64,000 bases of DNA from Candidatus Neomicrothrix sp. UBA2974 (GCA_002348705.1 DEAU01000012.1:8784-72783), one strand, 5' to 3'; positions 33,802 through 42,746 are shown, counted from the first letter of the stretch. Made by a program: numbers and translations. Notes: generated by a model from the letters alone, not told the origin.

Positions 33802-33858
33802 TGCTCAATCTTGCCAGCGCTAAGCATGATTTTTTGATGACTCGATAGCAAGTACTCA

Positions 33859-34641
33859 TCATCCCTTGTAATCGGGTTCGAGTTCGTCTAGCAGTCGAAG
33901 CAGTGCCGGCCATTCCCAGCAGCCAGGGGTGGATTGTTCATATTGGGTCTGCACCTTTTCCCAGAGAGGAACGTCCTTGTATCCAATCGGTAAACCGGTA
34001 GATGCTGCCTGCATCTGGATTGATGCCGCGCGCACTAGGTAGTACATGGTCACGAAGGCTTCACCTGCCGTGGAACCGACAGTCAGGAATCCATGGTTTC
34101 GCATAATGAGTGCACGGTTGGAGCCGAGACTCAGGGCAAGCCGGGAACTCTCCTCGTCATCAAGGGAGAGACCTTCCCAATCGTGGTATCCAACTCGTCC
34201 GTAGAGCATCCCAGCGTCTTGTTGCAGAAACTCCAGTTCACAGGCAAGAGCGCAAAATGTCAGAGCAGCAGGAGCGTGAGAGTGAAAGACGAATTGGGCG
34301 TCACTTCGCGCCTTGTGAACGGCAGTGTGGATGACCAATGCAGTCGGATTGACCGCACCTTCGCCTTCAAGCACTCGCCCGTCCTCGTCGACGACCAATA
34401 GGTTGGAGGCCGTCACTTCTCGGAACAAGAGGCCAAATCTTCCTACCAGGTAGCTCGATTCGCTATCTGGGATTCGAGCAGTGATGTGGTTCCAGACAAG
34501 GTCGTCGTACCCGAAACGAGCCGCTAGGCGGTGCAGAGCAGCCAAGTCCGTGCGGACACCCGCTTCGGTAGATCCAGGAGAGTTCGATCCACCTGCAAGA
34601 GCCATCGAAACCATTGTTTCAGGCCAGTGCTCCGTTTGCAC
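33859..34641 (-). CDS. Class II aldolase/adducin family protein
   Basis: A 260-residue class II aldolase-fold protein. The zinc ligands appear in HSHAPAAL and MRNHGFLTVG (three His), and ADLAALHRLAARFGYDDLVW with NHITAR is the conserved N-terminal part. Relatives are L-fuculose/L-ribulose-phosphate aldolases and epimerases, but the group with this N-terminus often acts on unphosphorylated or odd substrates. Start ATG 34611 (MALAGGSN) is an alternative to 34641. It lies between the HD protein and P450 on the same strand. Confidence 0.85.
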   Translation of the reverse strand: MQTEHWPETMVSMALAGGSNSPGSTEAGVRTDLAALHRLAARFGYDDLVWNHITARIPDSESSYLVGRFGLLFREVTASNLLVVDEDGRVLEGEGAVNPTALVIHTAVHKARSDAQFVFHSHAPAALTFCALACELEFLQQDAGMLYGRVGYHDWEGLSLDDEESSRLALSLGSNRALIMRNHGFLTVGSTAGEAFVTMYYLVRAASIQMQAASTGLPIGYKDVPLWEKVQTQYEQSTPGCWEWPALLRLLDELEPDYKG

Positions 34642-34765
34642 GCTGTTGGTTAGCGGATTGGTTTATCGCACTATCGCCTTAAGGCGGAAAAAATCGATGG
34701 CAGGGACGCTATGGATAGTCAGAGCTATTTGAGGTTTCGTGTAAGTACCTGTTTGCGGAAGAGCT

Positions 34766-35986
34766 TCATCCAAATATTACGGGAACCCTTGTTGGGCCCC
34801 GGGTGCCGCCACCTGCCCAACAGACAGCATCTGGGTGCTCGAGAGAGAAGCGCGGAATTCGCTCAAACCACGTCTTTAGTGCGACTTCGATCTCCACCCT
34901 TGCAAGATTGGCCCCGGTGCATCGGTGGATTCCTACTCCGAAAGCGATGTGGCGGTTTTCCTTGCGATCCAACATGAATATCTGGGGGTTCTCGAACACT
35001 TCGGGGTCGTGGTTGGCTGCGGGAAAGTTCAGTAGGACCTTGTCTCCTGATTGAAACGTAACTTCGTTGTATTCAATCGTCCTCGTTGCATTGCGTCCAG
35101 AGGTAACGGGCGAGTAGAACCGGAGCAGTTCTTCAATTGCGGTGGGCCAGAGAGACGGATCGGCAGCGATTCTCTGCTGGTCTTCTGGGTGCGCAGCGAA
35201 GTGCCAGATCGCGGAACTGATGACGGACCAGGTGGTATCTATTCCGGCCACCAGCTGCAGGGCGCACATTCCAACAACCACCTCTTCGGGAATTGCCTCT
35301 CCGCCGACTTCTGTATGAGTCAGCTTCGAGATGAGGTCATCCTGCGGATTGAATCGTCGGTCCTGGATCTCGGAAGCAAAGAAGTCTCGAATGAGAGACC
35401 AGTACTCAGTCCATTCGGTGCCTTCAAGTCCGAGGTTCAGGATCATTTTCACCCATTCAATGAGCTCATGTGTGGCGTCCTTATTGACGCCGAGCATGTG
35501 AGTAATGACTTTGGGAGTTATTTGTTCTGAGTACTGCGACGCGGCATCACATCTCCCGTCATCAATGAACGAATCAATGAGATCAGCGCAGACGGTTGTA
35601 GTGAAGGGTCGCTGGGCTTCAGCCATCTTCGGCGTGAAGTGAGGCAGCAGGGCCTTTCGCGTCCAGGTCTGTTCTGGCGGATCTGAGCTAAGCGGAGCAG
35701 CTCCTTTGGGGCCCGTCACGAGGTCTGAGTCGAGTTCTTCCGGGAGGTCAAATACAAGGCTGGAGCGCGACGAGAGTGCTGGAACCATCTTGGCCAGCGC
35801 TTGGACGTCTTCATAACGAGTAGGCAACCAAGAGCCTCCCCACCGTTCTGTGTGAGCTATGGGGCAGCGTCGCCTCAGGTCGTCCCAGGTCGGTAGAGGG
35901 TTTTCGATATAGGCGCCATCGAGAATGTTGTAATCAATGGCTGGGTCAGACACCGGCCTGAACGCATCTTGATTGCTGTCAATCAC
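34766..35986 (-). CDS. Cytochrome P450
   Basis: A 406-residue soluble bacterial P450. The haem motif is HIAFGVGIHRCTGANLAR with the proximal Cys356; the I-helix oxygen motif is VAGIDTTWSV (AGxDTT), and ELLRFYSP then RTIEYNEVTFQSGDKV give the K-helix ExxR region and following meander. It activates O2 with electrons from a ferredoxin or reductase; the fused Rieske-reductase downstream is not obviously its partner. No ferredoxin gene directly adjoins. It follows the 3-hydroxyacyl-CoA dehydrogenase on the same strand after 42 bp, so the two are probably one operon. Confidence 0.93.
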   Translation of the reverse strand: MIDSNQDAFRPVSDPAIDYNILDGAYIENPLPTWDDLRRRCPIAHTERWGGSWLPTRYEDVQALAKMVPALSSRSSLVFDLPEELDSDLVTGPKGAAPLSSDPPEQTWTRKALLPHFTPKMAEAQRPFTTTVCADLIDSFIDDGRCDAASQYSEQITPKVITHMLGVNKDATHELIEWVKMILNLGLEGTEWTEYWSLIRDFFASEIQDRRFNPQDDLISKLTHTEVGGEAIPEEVVVGMCALQLVAGIDTTWSVISSAIWHFAAHPEDQQRIAADPSLWPTAIEELLRFYSPVTSGRNATRTIEYNEVTFQSGDKVLLNFPAANHDPEVFENPQIFMLDRKENRHIAFGVGIHRCTGANLARVEIEVALKTWFERIPRFSLEHPDAVCWAGGGTRGPTRVPVIFG

Positions 35987-36028
35987 TACTTGCCTCTATA
36001 TGGCCGCTTCCAGTAACTGTCACATTAT

Positions 36029-36979
36029 TTAGCGAATCGGCTCAAAATCAGTACTCGCTTCCAGCGTGTGTAGAACTGCCAAATAAGCAAGGTCTCTGCT
36101 ACTTAGAGCTTCGGCCGGTGAGTCGTACTCATGAAATCCTCGTCCGGTTTTTACGCCAAGTTCGCCAGCTTCGACCTTGGATCGCAGATAGCTGGGAAGT
36201 TCTTCGAGTGGCCGGTCCCCAGCTATCAGGTCCAAACCATTGAAGTCGAGGCTCTGGAAAATGCCGACTACTCCAAGCCTCACACCCACGCTCGTCTTAA
36301 TTGCGTAGTCAATTTCCGTAGGCGTGCATGCACCTGAATCGATCAATTCCTCGGCAGCATCGGCCATGGCCATCATGATTCGATTCGCAATGAAGCCGGG
36401 TACGAACTTTCTCATGACTACCGGCCTTTTCCCGACCGACTCAAGAAGTGAAACGGTTCTGTCGATGGCCCAGGCAGACGTTTCGGGTCCACCGACAACT
36501 TCAACAAGAGGGACAATGTGCGGTGGAGCGAACCAGTGAGCACAGAGGAGGCGTTCAGGTTCTGCAACCCTTATTTCATCGAATAGGTCAAGTACCGAAG
36601 TGTTGCTGGCGATGATCGCGTCTTTCGAAATCTGGTCTTCGAGTCGGCTAATCACCTCCTGTTTCGTCTCCACGGATTCGTAGACGGCCTCAAATACAAA
36701 ATCTGCCGTTTCGGAAACTGCAGCCAAGTCTTCAGTTGCACTCAGATTCTGCAGGACTTGCTTGGTGTAGGACGTGGCCTCATCTGGAGAGGCCCCCTCG
36801 GCTTCCTTAATTGTCGCCAGGTTGGCCTCGATCTTGCTAATGGCCGTTTCGAGAACTCTTGAGTTGGTGTCAACTAGGTCGACAGCAAGGCCCGCTTGGG
36901 CGAAGACCTGAGCGATGGAGTGCCCCATCGTTCCAGCTCCGACAACGAGAATCTTCTTGGGAGGAGAGTCTTGACTCAT
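36029..36979 (-). CDS. 3-Hydroxyacyl-CoA (or carnitine-type) dehydrogenase
   Basis: A 316-residue dehydrogenase of the 3-hydroxyacyl-CoA dehydrogenase fold: NAD site VVGAGTMGHSIAQVFAQAG, ASNTSVLDL, AHWFAPPHIVPLVEVVGG with the catalytic His, and the C-terminal domain from VMRKFVPGFIANRI. L-carnitine dehydrogenase belongs to the same fold, and the BKACE gene 7 kb away would complete the known pair (dehydrocarnitine cleavage). The phrase HWFAPPHIVPLVEV is compatible with the carnitine-type group, but CoA-ester specificity cannot be excluded. First gene of the minus-strand block; a 350-bp divergent region separates it from the lipoprotein gene. Confidence 0.85.
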   Translation of the reverse strand: MSQDSPPKKILVVGAGTMGHSIAQVFAQAGLAVDLVDTNSRVLETAISKIEANLATIKEAEGASPDEATSYTKQVLQNLSATEDLAAVSETADFVFEAVYESVETKQEVISRLEDQISKDAIIASNTSVLDLFDEIRVAEPERLLCAHWFAPPHIVPLVEVVGGPETSAWAIDRTVSLLESVGKRPVVMRKFVPGFIANRIMMAMADAAEELIDSGACTPTEIDYAIKTSVGVRLGVVGIFQSLDFNGLDLIAGDRPLEELPSYLRSKVEAGELGVKTGRGFHEYDSPAEALSSRDLAYLAVLHTLEASTDFEPIR

Positions 36980-37009
36980 CTAGGTAGGTCCTCGAATCGT
37001 TCATTAATG

Positions 37010-37080
37010 AATAAAGCAGGTGTTGAGAATAAAGCAGGTGTTGAGAATAAAGCAGGTGTTGAGAATAAAGCAGGTGTTGA
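37010..37080. repeat. Four tandem copies of an 18-bp unit
   Basis: The unit AATAAAGCAGGTGTTGAG occurs at 37010-37027, 37028-37045, 37046-37063 and 37064-37080 (last base changed). Copies are identical, so the array is recent or under active slippage. It lies in the 350-bp region between the dehydrogenase (minus) and the lipoprotein (plus). Because 18 is a multiple of three, a plus frame (ATG 37007 to 37144) repeats Asn-Lys-Ala-Gly-Val-Glu, but I see no independent support for it as a gene. Confidence 0.9.
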
Positions 37081-37158
37081 TGCCCGCGAGCCTTGGCTTT
37101 TCGACCCTGATCTGATCAGGTCTGCGAATATGGCTAAGACCTGACGCTTCTTGAGTAT

Positions 37159-37171
37159 TTCGAATTTCGAA
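37159..37171. promoter_or_regulatory. TTCGAA-T-TTCGAA double palindrome in the divergent control region
   Basis: Two copies of the palindrome TTCGAA (37159-37164, 37166-37171) with a 1-bp spacer stand about 160 bp before the lipoprotein start and 180 bp before the divergent dehydrogenase start. A possible regulator site. No convincing promoter could be assigned in the rest of the 350-bp gap (36980-37329). Confidence 0.3.
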
Positions 37172-37329
37172 GGTCCGTCTTTGAAGGCTTAGCTAGCACG
37201 GATCGCAGTGTTGTGATATAAAACCCCGGTCCGGAGTCGGAAGTGGGGCTGGCGCATATGGTCCATCCGGGTGGCCCCCACATCTACCGGTGCTATTGCG
37301 CTGGTCCGAGAAAAGTGGGGGTTTGAGAG

Positions 37330-39456
37330 TTGATCTCGAAACGTGCCATCTCGTTACTGTGTGTACTTGCCATTGTGGCCGGGGCGTGTGGCTCTGACGA
37401 AGAGTCGGAAACATCTGCACCAGCCACGACTGCGGCTTCAGCGACCACCGCCGCTCCTGCGACCACTGCCGCGCCAGCCGACGATGGTGCTGCATCTTCA
37501 AGCGACGACGGGGCTGCCGCATCTGCGAGTGACAGCAGTGCCGAGGAGAAAGTCAGTGTCGCCATCCTCCTGCCCTGCGCGATAAACGATCTTTCCTGGT
37601 GCCAAGGGGCATACGAAGGGATCAAGGAACTTGAGGCCGATGGGCTCATCGAGCTTCAGGTCGTGGAGAACGCCCCATTTGATGCACAGGGAGCTACCCG
37701 CGTCATGAGCGGTTTCGCCAATGACGGAGTCGACCTCATCATTGGTCATTCGTTTGACTACGGAGCACCAATCCACGAGTTGGCGCCTGAATTCCCAGAC
37801 TCCTACTTTGCTTGGCAGGGCTCTTGCGCTGGATACTGCGGGGTCGAAGGCCCGAACATCGTCGATTACGCGATGCTGATGTACGAACCGTCCTATCTGG
37901 CAGGCATATTGGCCGGTGGCATCTCGCAGACCGGAGTCTTGGCCCAGAACTCCGGATACGACATTCCCGCTTGTCGAGCTTCCGTCGAAGCATTCATTCT
38001 TGGCGCCCAAGAGGTGAACCCGGATGCGACAAGGCTCGATGCTTTCCTTGGTTCGTGGATTGACGCTGCTCTCGCGAAAGAAGCAACGGCGGCACAGGCA
38101 GAACAGGGAGCAGATGTCTTCATGGCTTGCGGCAACGCCGGTTCCTTCGGAATGCTTGCTGAGGTCGAAGAATCGAATCTCTCGGGATTCGGGTACATCT
38201 ATGACGAGTCAGCTCTGGCTCCTGGAAATGTTGTCGCCTCAATGGTGTCCAAGTTCGGTGTCAACTACCGCAAGATGGTGGATCGCATCAAGAACGGCAC
38301 CTGGGAGGAGTACCTGGTAACTCCGATGAGCGAGGGTGGTTTCGAGTTGATGCTCCACCCGGACTATGACGCCGCTGAAATTCCTGCTGAGACGATGGAG
38401 CTATTCAATGCCCGTCTTGAGGGAATTATGAACGGCACATTTGAGGTTCCATATGTGGGTGCCGCTCCCGAACCAGAGGAATCCGCTTCTGAGCCCACCC
38501 CCATTAGGGTCCGACTCAATTGGATCGCTGACCCCGGTTTCCTTGGCCTATACATGGCCGACGAACTTGGCTACTTTGCTGAAGAGGGTGTCGAGCCAAT
38601 CTTTGAGTTCGGCGGGCCCAATGTTCCGCACCCAGTGCAAATTCTCGCCGGAGGCGCAGCAGATGTCGGTTTCGGCAGCCTGTCCATTATTGCTGACGCA
38701 CAGTCACAGGGCGACGAGTTCGTCATGTTCGGGACGAGGCTGCAAGAGGGAATTCTCGGCATTAGCTCCTTGGCGGAAAGTCCGATCTATACCGCTGAAG
38801 AAATATGCGGCAAGAAGATCGGTGCCACCCCAGGGGATGTTGTGCCGCTAGATGCTCTTCTTATCACCAACGGTCTAGAGGCCGGCTGCTACGAGTTGGT
38901 TCCGGTCGGCTGGGATCCTTCGCCGGTGGCCGAGGGCCTTGTTGACGGGATGGTCAACTATATGAATAGCCATCCGGTGGTTCTCGATGGCATGGGAGTT
39001 GACAACGTTGCCGTCTCCTATGCGGAAATGGGAATGAATATGTATGCCGATATTGCATTCACCACGAAGGAATTCGCCGAGAACAATCGAGAAGCTCTTG
39101 TCGGATTCACCCGGGCAATGGTCAAGGGTTGGGAAGCAGCCTTTGCTGATCCGGAGACAGCAGTGGATGTGATGTACAACGGCTCCCCGAACCTCGGCGG
39201 TGGGATCGACGTCGGCATGGATAACTCGTACCAGATCTATATCCACTATGCCCAGGTGCCATTGATGGAGAGCTCGCTTACCGAAACCGACGGACTTTTC
39301 TCAATGGACTACGACTCGTTGGTGGGGCCCCAGTGGGATGCTCTCGCTCTAACGGGTATAGACCCACTGCCGGCGGCAGATCCGATGATCGACCTTTCGA
39401 TCTTGGATGATGCGTTCGGAGATTGCCGTCCGTCCCTCTTGAACTGCGGCGGCTGA
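37330..39456 (+). CDS. Lipoprotein fusing a BMP-type and an NMT1/SsuA-type substrate-binding domain
   Basis: A 708-residue fusion in one uninterrupted frame. It starts with TTG 37330 and a lipoprotein signal, lipobox VAGAC with the acylated Cys20, then a Ser/Ala/Thr linker. Residues ~74-372 are a basic-membrane-protein (PnrA/Med) binding domain (VAILLPCAINDLSWCQGAYEG, DLIIGHSFDYGAP, ACGNAGSFGMLAEVE). After a Pro/Glu linker (377-391), residues 392-708 form a second, NMT1/ABC-taurine type binding protein (RVRLNWIADPGFLGLYMADE, GYFAEEGVEP, VGFGSLSIIADAQSQGDEF). Fusion of these unrelated binding-protein families is unusual. Both matching membrane systems occur downstream: a SsuB-type ATPase plus double permease, and a BMP/Nup-type ATPase with two permeases. 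Confidence 0.9.
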   Translation: MISKRAISLLCVLAIVAGACGSDEESETSAPATTAASATTAAPATTAAPADDGAASSSDDGAAASASDSSAEEKVSVAILLPCAINDLSWCQGAYEGIKELEADGLIELQVVENAPFDAQGATRVMSGFANDGVDLIIGHSFDYGAPIHELAPEFPDSYFAWQGSCAGYCGVEGPNIVDYAMLMYEPSYLAGILAGGISQTGVLAQNSGYDIPACRASVEAFILGAQEVNPDATRLDAFLGSWIDAALAKEATAAQAEQGADVFMACGNAGSFGMLAEVEESNLSGFGYIYDESALAPGNVVASMVSKFGVNYRKMVDRIKNGTWEEYLVTPMSEGGFELMLHPDYDAAEIPAETMELFNARLEGIMNGTFEVPYVGAAPEPEESASEPTPIRVRLNWIADPGFLGLYMADELGYFAEEGVEPIFEFGGPNVPHPVQILAGGAADVGFGSLSIIADAQSQGDEFVMFGTRLQEGILGISSLAESPIYTAEEICGKKIGATPGDVVPLDALLITNGLEAGCYELVPVGWDPSPVAEGLVDGMVNYMNSHPVVLDGMGVDNVAVSYAEMGMNMYADIAFTTKEFAENNREALVGFTRAMVKGWEAAFADPETAVDVMYNGSPNLGGGIDVGMDNSYQIYIHYAQVPLMESSLTETDGLFSMDYDSLVGPQWDALALTGIDPLPAADPMIDLSILDDAFGDCRPSLLNCGG

Positions 39457-39486
39457 CGAAATGTCACCACTCTGGTAGATCCAGCA

Positions 39487-39542
39487 AGGGGCTAGGAGCC
39501 CCTGCACAGCGATTGCGCGGGTGTCCCCCTGGGGGCACCCGC
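39487..39542 (+). terminator. Paired hairpins after the binding-protein gene
   Basis: AGGGGCT (39487-39493) pairs with AGCCCCT (39497-39503), and GCGGGTG-t-CCC (39517-39527) pairs with GGG-g-CACCCGC (39532-39542). No T-run follows. Positioned in the 237-bp gap between binding-protein and ATPase genes, they probably stabilise the upstream message or reduce read-through, keeping the binding protein in excess. Two copies of TGACCTGTGTAA (39619-39630, 39638-39649) follow and are unexplained. Confidence 0.5.
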
Positions 39543-39693
39543 ACAGCCGCAAAAATGGTCGTTTCTTGGGCCCGGGGTCAGGAATATCTGGTTCTGGCTT
39601 CACCGGACTGGCTCTGGATGACCTGTGTAACCCTGGCTGACCTGTGTAAACCTGCCCCTGTACTGGTGCAAAGCTGGCAGGAAACTAGAGCAG

Positions 39694-40527
39694 ATGGTTC
39701 ATATGGAAAATAAAAAATCTGAAGACGTTAGCGTCGATGCCAAAGGCGGTGGGATTGTTGTTTCTGACGCCGTCAAGGAGTTTGATCTTGGTTTCGGCAA
39801 GCGATTAAAGGCGGTTGACGGCGTCTCAATCAACATTGCCGACGGCGAATTCGTTGCAATTATTGGCCCGTCTGGCTGCGGTAAATCAACCATCCTCCGG
39901 ATGATTGCATCGTTGGAGCAGCCCACTGAGGGTGAAGTTCGAATCAACAGTTCTGAGCCGGCCCTCCTGGCGAAACAACATCGGCTCGGGGTGGCTTTCC
40001 AAGATCATGCCCTTTTGCCTTGGCTCAACGTATGGGAGAACGTCGCTCTTCCCTATAGGGCAGCGGGAATGCGTCCAGATCCAGACCAAATCGAGAGCCT
40101 GATTGCCCTGGTCGGCATGGCGGGCTTCGAGAAGTCGAGGCCAAAGCAACTTTCTGGTGGCATGAAGCAAAGGGTCGCCATTGCTCGAGCACTGGTTCTA
40201 AACCCAGATGTTCTTCTACTGGACGAACCTTTCGGTGCACTGGATGCCGTAACGCGTCGCCAAATGAACATCGAACTTCAAGAAATCTGGTCTCGCAATT
40301 CGATTACCACACTGCTGATCACCCACTCGGTTGAAGAAGCCGTCTTCCTAGCGGACAGGCTTGTTGTTCTTACGGAACGACCCGGGCGGATCAAACTGAT
40401 TGAAAAGGTCCCATTCGGACGACCGCGGAGTCGTGATCTGATGCTCACCCCTGAATTCCATGAGCTTTGCGACCAACTGACCGCTGCGTTGGACTCTCAA
40501 GAGAGCTCGGAAACGGACGAAGGCTGA
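39694..40527 (+). CDS. ABC transporter ATP-binding protein (SsuB/TauB/NrtD type)
   Basis: A 277-residue ATPase of a nitrate/sulfonate/taurine-type importer. Walker A is GPSGCGKST (58-66), the Q-loop AFQDHALLPWLNVWENV, the signature LSGGMKQRVAIARAL, and Walker B VLLLDEPFGALDAVTR. It would power a SsuC/TauC permease; the only such permease in the window is the double-domain protein at 56757. The start is ATG 39694 or 39703. It directly precedes the GcvT-like gene by 13 bp. Confidence 0.92.
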   Translation: MVHMENKKSEDVSVDAKGGGIVVSDAVKEFDLGFGKRLKAVDGVSINIADGEFVAIIGPSGCGKSTILRMIASLEQPTEGEVRINSSEPALLAKQHRLGVAFQDHALLPWLNVWENVALPYRAAGMRPDPDQIESLIALVGMAGFEKSRPKQLSGGMKQRVAIARALVLNPDVLLLDEPFGALDAVTRRQMNIELQEIWSRNSITTLLITHSVEEAVFLADRLVVLTERPGRIKLIEKVPFGRPRSRDLMLTPEFHELCDQLTAALDSQESSETDEG

Positions 40528-40540
40528 GGTTTGGCATCGC

Positions 40541-41743
40541 ATGTCTCGTGTGCTTGGAACTCCTTTTCATTCACGGGCGGAGCTTGCTGCCTCCACGCCG
40601 GAGTGGTATCGGTGGGGCGATTACTTCGTTGTCGACATCTATACGGATGTGAAAGAAGAGCTGGCCGCCATGCGGGAGCGGGTGACAGTTAACGAGATGT
40701 CGCCGCTGTGGAAGCTGCGACTATCCGGACCAGATTCCGTAGAACTGATTAACGCAGTGATCACACGGGATATTTCTGGCCAAGAGATCGATCAGATCAT
40801 CTATACACCATGGTGCAATCAGGCCGGGAAGGTAGTGGGTGATGGGTTATTGCTTCGGGAACAAGAAGACTCATTCGTTCTTGTAGCGGGACCAAATAAG
40901 GACTGGTTTAGTTCGTTGAGTAGCGGACTGGACGTCGATATCGAGGACATAACAGACACGATTGGGATCCTGGCCCTTCAAGGACCAAGGTCTAGGGACG
41001 TCTTGGAGGCCGCTTCTGGAAGGTCATTTTCCGACCTTGCTTTTTCGAGGAGCACGCTTTGTGAACTGGGAGCGTCTCAAGTGCGGGTGATCCGTCAGGG
41101 ATTTACCGGCGAACTCGGGTACGAACTTTGGGTTGAACCGAAGTCTGGAGAAGACGTCTGGGACTCTCTCTTCGCGGTCGGAGGTCCTTCGGGGCTAGTC
41201 CCGGCCGGCGAATACGCCATCGATGTTGCGCGAGTTGAGGCCGGCCTCTTAATCGTCGGATCGGATTACAAGGGAGCGGGCTTTTGGAGCGGCGTAGGTC
41301 CGTATCCCGACGATCGACAGGAGTGCTCACCAGGCGAACTGAATCTGGGAAGGTTCGTTGATTTCAGCAAAGAGCATTTCGTTGGGAAACAAGCCCTAGT
41401 CGAGGAAAGGGACGCCGGAGGGCCAAGTGATCGCCTGCTCGGACTTGAGTTAACAGAGGACTCGATCTCCAGGCTCAGGGAGATTGAGTTCGGTCCAGTG
41501 CTCCCAAGAGTTAGCAGGAATGTCTACCGACTAAATGCGGGTGCAGCGGCGGTCGGCTATGTGACCAGTCTCACCTGGGGCTATTCGCTCGGGAAGGTTG
41601 TTGGCTTGGCCCATGTCCAGTCGTCGGCAGCGATTGATGGAAATGAGGTATCTCTCGTTTGGCCCACAAAAGATGGCGAGAAGATGTTGGATGCCCGGCT
41701 GACTGACTTGCCATTTCGAAAACATGTACGTGCCGTCGCCTGA
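40541..41743 (+). CDS. GcvT-like folate-dependent aminomethyl/methyltransferase
   Basis: A 400-residue member of the GcvT/DmdA/dimethylglycine-dehydrogenase-C family. LSGPDSVELINAVITRDIS, YTPWCNQAGKVVGDGLLL, RQGFTGELGYELWVEP and the C-terminal GYVTSLTWGYSLGKVVGLAHV show the three-domain folate fold. In relatives the protein moves a methyl or methylene group from glycine-type, sarcosine, or DMSP substrates to tetrahydrofolate. It is not the glycine-cleavage T protein itself because no gcvH, gcvP or lpd is near; demethylation of an N-methyl or S-methyl compound is the most reasonable role in this context. Confidence 0.85.
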   Translation: MSRVLGTPFHSRAELAASTPEWYRWGDYFVVDIYTDVKEELAAMRERVTVNEMSPLWKLRLSGPDSVELINAVITRDISGQEIDQIIYTPWCNQAGKVVGDGLLLREQEDSFVLVAGPNKDWFSSLSSGLDVDIEDITDTIGILALQGPRSRDVLEAASGRSFSDLAFSRSTLCELGASQVRVIRQGFTGELGYELWVEPKSGEDVWDSLFAVGGPSGLVPAGEYAIDVARVEAGLLIVGSDYKGAGFWSGVGPYPDDRQECSPGELNLGRFVDFSKEHFVGKQALVEERDAGGPSDRLLGLELTEDSISRLREIEFGPVLPRVSRNVYRLNAGAAAVGYVTSLTWGYSLGKVVGLAHVQSSAAIDGNEVSLVWPTKDGEKMLDARLTDLPFRKHVRAVA

Positions 41744-41834
41744 TAGCGAGGCAGGCGTTGCCGGTCAAAGATGACCCAAGAAGACCTAAAAAAAGAAATG
41801 TTCCACGGAAAAGCCATAAGAAAGGAGTTTCAAA

Positions 41835-42746
41835 GTGATAAAGATCGATTGCCATCTCCACCTTGGAATGGTGGAGAGCCAGGTCCCAGTCTGGTGGATG
41901 GAAGAGCTCTACGGGATGTACGGCGTAGAGGATTGGGAGTCCACGGATGGACAGGCCATCGTCAACCTTCTTGATGCGAACGGTACCGATGCGGGCCTAG
42001 TCCAAGGTGGGGACATTCGTCGGACCACCTTTCACCCTGACTATCCGGAAGAGTCTGCTGGCCGGATCTACATACCTAATGATTGGACTGCGGAGCAGTG
42101 CGAACTCCACAAAGGCCGTCTTTACGGCGTGGCCTGCATTGATCCCTTCCGCGACCTCCCTGGGAGTGTGATCGAACTTGAGCGGTGTGTCACGCAACTC
42201 GGATTCCGATCGATGAAGCTGCTGCCCAGTTACCTTCACTTTGACCCGGGCGATCCAGAGCTTGATCCGCTTTATCGGAAAGCCCACGAGCTCGATGTGC
42301 CGGTGCATTTCTTCACCGGTATGACGCCAACGCGAACAGCGATGCTGAAGTATGGAGATCCCGTGTTGCTTGACGCCGTGGGTCGTCGTCACCGTGACCT
42401 CAAGGTCATCGTGTTCATCAACTACCCGTGGATTGACCAGTGCATAGCCCTCGTGGCGAAACATCCGAACTTCCACGCGGACATGTGCTATTTCGCAGGC
42501 GGCGATAGCGCCCAGTTGTACGAGGTGTTGTCAAAGTTTCGGTCGTATGGGGCTCTTGACAGGGTGATTTATGGGACCGACAACGCCGACAAGGCCCGAG
42601 CTTTTGACACCGTGGGGAAGGTCTCAGATCTCTACTACGGGGTAAATGAGGTAGCTGAACAACGGGGAGGCGAGCCGTTTAGTCAGGAAGAACTAGACGC
42701 GATTCTAGGTGGGACAGCGGCAAAGCTTTACAAGATCCCCGAGTAG
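41835..42746 (+). CDS. Amidohydrolase-2 family protein with degraded metal site (paralogue A)
   Basis: A 303-residue PF04909 amidohydrolase. The N-terminal HxH is present (H7, H9 in DCHLHLG) and the C-terminal Asp (YGTDNAD), but the two middle metal or catalytic histidines are gone: F160 (FFTGMT) replaces the His of the neighbour's IHLGWT, and FINYPW (194-199) replaces the neighbour's AHLGHPW. It is about half identical by eye to the next gene. Inactive scaffold partner or a changed enzyme are both possible. GTG 41835 is preceded by a strong AAAGGAG, giving a firm start. Confidence 0.85.
   Translation: MIKIDCHLHLGMVESQVPVWWMEELYGMYGVEDWESTDGQAIVNLLDANGTDAGLVQGGDIRRTTFHPDYPEESAGRIYIPNDWTAEQCELHKGRLYGVACIDPFRDLPGSVIELERCVTQLGFRSMKLLPSYLHFDPGDPELDPLYRKAHELDVPVHFFTGMTPTRTAMLKYGDPVLLDAVGRRHRDLKVIVFINYPWIDQCIALVAKHPNFHADMCYFAGGDSAQLYEVLSKFRSYGALDRVIYGTDNADKARAFDTVGKVSDLYYGVNEVAEQRGGEPFSQEELDAILGGTAAKLYKIPE

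Noticed and set aside
37007..37144. Small gene encoding NKAGVE repeats
   Set aside because: The open frame follows trivially from an 18-bp repeat; no ribosome site or conserved tail is visible.
40541..41743. Glycine cleavage system T protein (gcvT proper)
   Set aside because: No gcvH, gcvP or lpd in the neighbourhood, and the context is catabolic; kept as a GcvT-like methyltransferase.
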